Source: Chloroflexota bacterium (GTDB taxonomy: Bacteria > Chloroflexota > Dehalococcoidia > SZUA-161). From it: 6,882 nt of DNA. The DNA is taken from contig DAOUTY010000095.1 of the NCBI GenBank assembly GCA_030668425.1, positions 1 through 6,882 of the forward strand. Reading direction: 5' to 3'. Both the position numbers and the translations under genes were made by a program. Positions 6,220 to 6,882 of the stretch are shown here, piece after piece. The notes beneath the pieces are model-generated. The model was given only the letters and a program-made list of their open reading frames with translations, did no database searches and was not told where the DNA came from. The first letter of the stretch is position 1, and the number at the start of each line of letters is the position of its first letter.

Positions 6220-6882
6220 CTAACAGAGCCCAAACTCCCTGGCTCCCGCCCTGAAGCCCGGCAATGACCCCTCGATAACCCAATCCTCTACACAGTAGGA
6301 TATGCGGAAGTATCCGGGAGCACCAAAACCCTTCCCTGGCACCACCAGCACGTTATGCTTCTGCAGTTCCCTGACAAAAGCTACATCATCCTCAATCGGC
6401 GACTTGGGGAATATGTAGAAAGCGCCCCGGGGCTTCACAATGGCGTAACCCACCTCGACAAGATTGCTGTACAGCAGGTCCCTCTTCTTTTCATACTGGC
6501 TTACATCAACAGACACATCCTGCAAGGTTTGCACCACATGCTGCATAAGGGCAGGAGCATTCACAAAACCGAGTATACGATTGCAGAATATCAATCCATT
6601 CACCAACTCTTCGCGTGCGTCATATTGAGGATTAACAGCGATGTATCCTATACGCTCCCCGGGCACAGCCAGGTCCTTCGAGTGAGAAGTGGCGACAATG
6701 GTCGCAGAGTGATACTGAAACACATGAGGGCACTCCACCCCATCATAGACCAGCCTCCGATAGATGTCATCGCAAATCAAGAAGACCTCTCTCCCGTACT
6801 CTAACTGCTTCCGTCCCAGCAGTTCACCAATCCCCTGAAGAATATCATGGCTATAGACAACGCCCGTCGGATTGTTAGGGGA
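6220..6882 (-). CDS. Class I/II PLP-dependent aminotransferase, C-terminal part (N-terminus beyond the window)
   Basis: The last 220 residues of a fold-type I aminotransferase are visible; the frame is open to the window edge, so the start is outside. The visible part begins at SPNNPTG (1-7), a hallmark of the aspartate aminotransferase superfamily that contacts PLP and substrate. ICDDIY follows, with D38 as the likely residue holding the PLP ring nitrogen and Y41 binding the phosphate. SHSKDLAVPGERIGY contains the Schiff-base lysine K69. The C-terminal YFRISYC supplies the substrate-carboxylate arginine R193. The SKDL-PGERIGY wording marks a subgroup distinct from classic AspC. Internal TTG or ATG codons are not the true start, because SPNNPTG lies upstream of them. 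It is convergent to the liv-ior-paaK block. Transamination of an aromatic or branched amino acid would supply the IorAB 2-oxoacid, but specificity cannot be read here. Confidence 0.9.
   Translation of the reverse strand, partial: SPNNPTGVVYSHDILQGIGELLGRKQLEYGREVFLICDDIYRRLVYDGVECPHVFQYHSATIVATSHSKDLAVPGERIGYIAVNPQYDAREELVNGLIFCNRILGFVNAPALMQHVVQTLQDVSVDVSQYEKKRDLLYSNLVEVGYAIVKPRGAFYIFPKSPIEDDVAFVRELQKHNVLVVPGKGFGAPGYFRISYCVEDWVIEGSLPGFRAGAREFGLC

Noticed and set aside
6355..6804. 149-codon open frame on the plus strand, opposite the aminotransferase
   Set aside because: The minus strand here has an uninterrupted frame with SPNNPTG, SHSK and FRISYC aminotransferase motifs. The plus-strand frame has no recognisable domain and no upstream ribosome-binding site.

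Overview
The window reads as one compact, co-directional metabolic gene cluster from an anaerobic bacterium (an archaeon is not excluded), followed by the 3' part of a convergent gene. The oxygen-sensitive 2-oxoacid:ferredoxin oxidoreductase chemistry points to an anaerobe. Base composition is moderate (mid-50s percent GC by eye). Codon use looks even throughout, with ATA, AGG and GGG all common, and I see no compositional break suggesting recent transfer. I cannot name the phylum; a Chloroflexota (Dehalococcoidia-like) or Desulfobacterota-type anaerobe would fit, but that is a guess.

Layout: positions 1-1964 hold the end of a branched-chain/hydrophobic amino-acid ABC importer: a 5'-truncated LivM permease, then the ATPases LivG and LivF, joined by overlapping stop/start codons. 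A 44-bp gap leads to iorA and iorB (2009-4416), the two subunits of indolepyruvate:ferredoxin oxidoreductase, overlapping by ATGA. One base later comes a PaaK-type aryl-CoA ligase (4418-5722). After 44 bp with a strong Shine-Dalgarno comes a stand-alone tandem ACT-domain protein (5767-6165). A 54-bp gap with a weak hairpin separates this block from a minus-strand class I/II PLP aminotransferase (6220 to beyond 6882), whose N-terminal part is outside the window.

How it may work together: the importer would take up hydrophobic amino acids or related acids. The aminotransferase would interconvert amino acid and 2-oxoacid. IorAB would interconvert aryl- (or branched) 2-oxoacid + CoA + oxidised ferredoxin with acyl-CoA + CO2 + reduced ferredoxin. 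The ligase would interconvert the free acid and acyl-CoA at the cost of ATP. The ACT protein is a plausible amino-acid sensor for the block. The set can run as amino-acid catabolism or, in reverse, as aryl-acid scavenging; the sequence does not decide which.

There is no RNA gene, CRISPR array, insertion sequence or integration site that I can support, and no gene-free stretch over 300 bases. Every protein belongs to a known family. The less ordinary points are the free-standing ACT sensor, an expanded cysteine motif in the IorA ferredoxin domain, a four-cysteine pattern in the ligase, and the linkage of transporter and pathway. I do not see evidence of a wholly new system.
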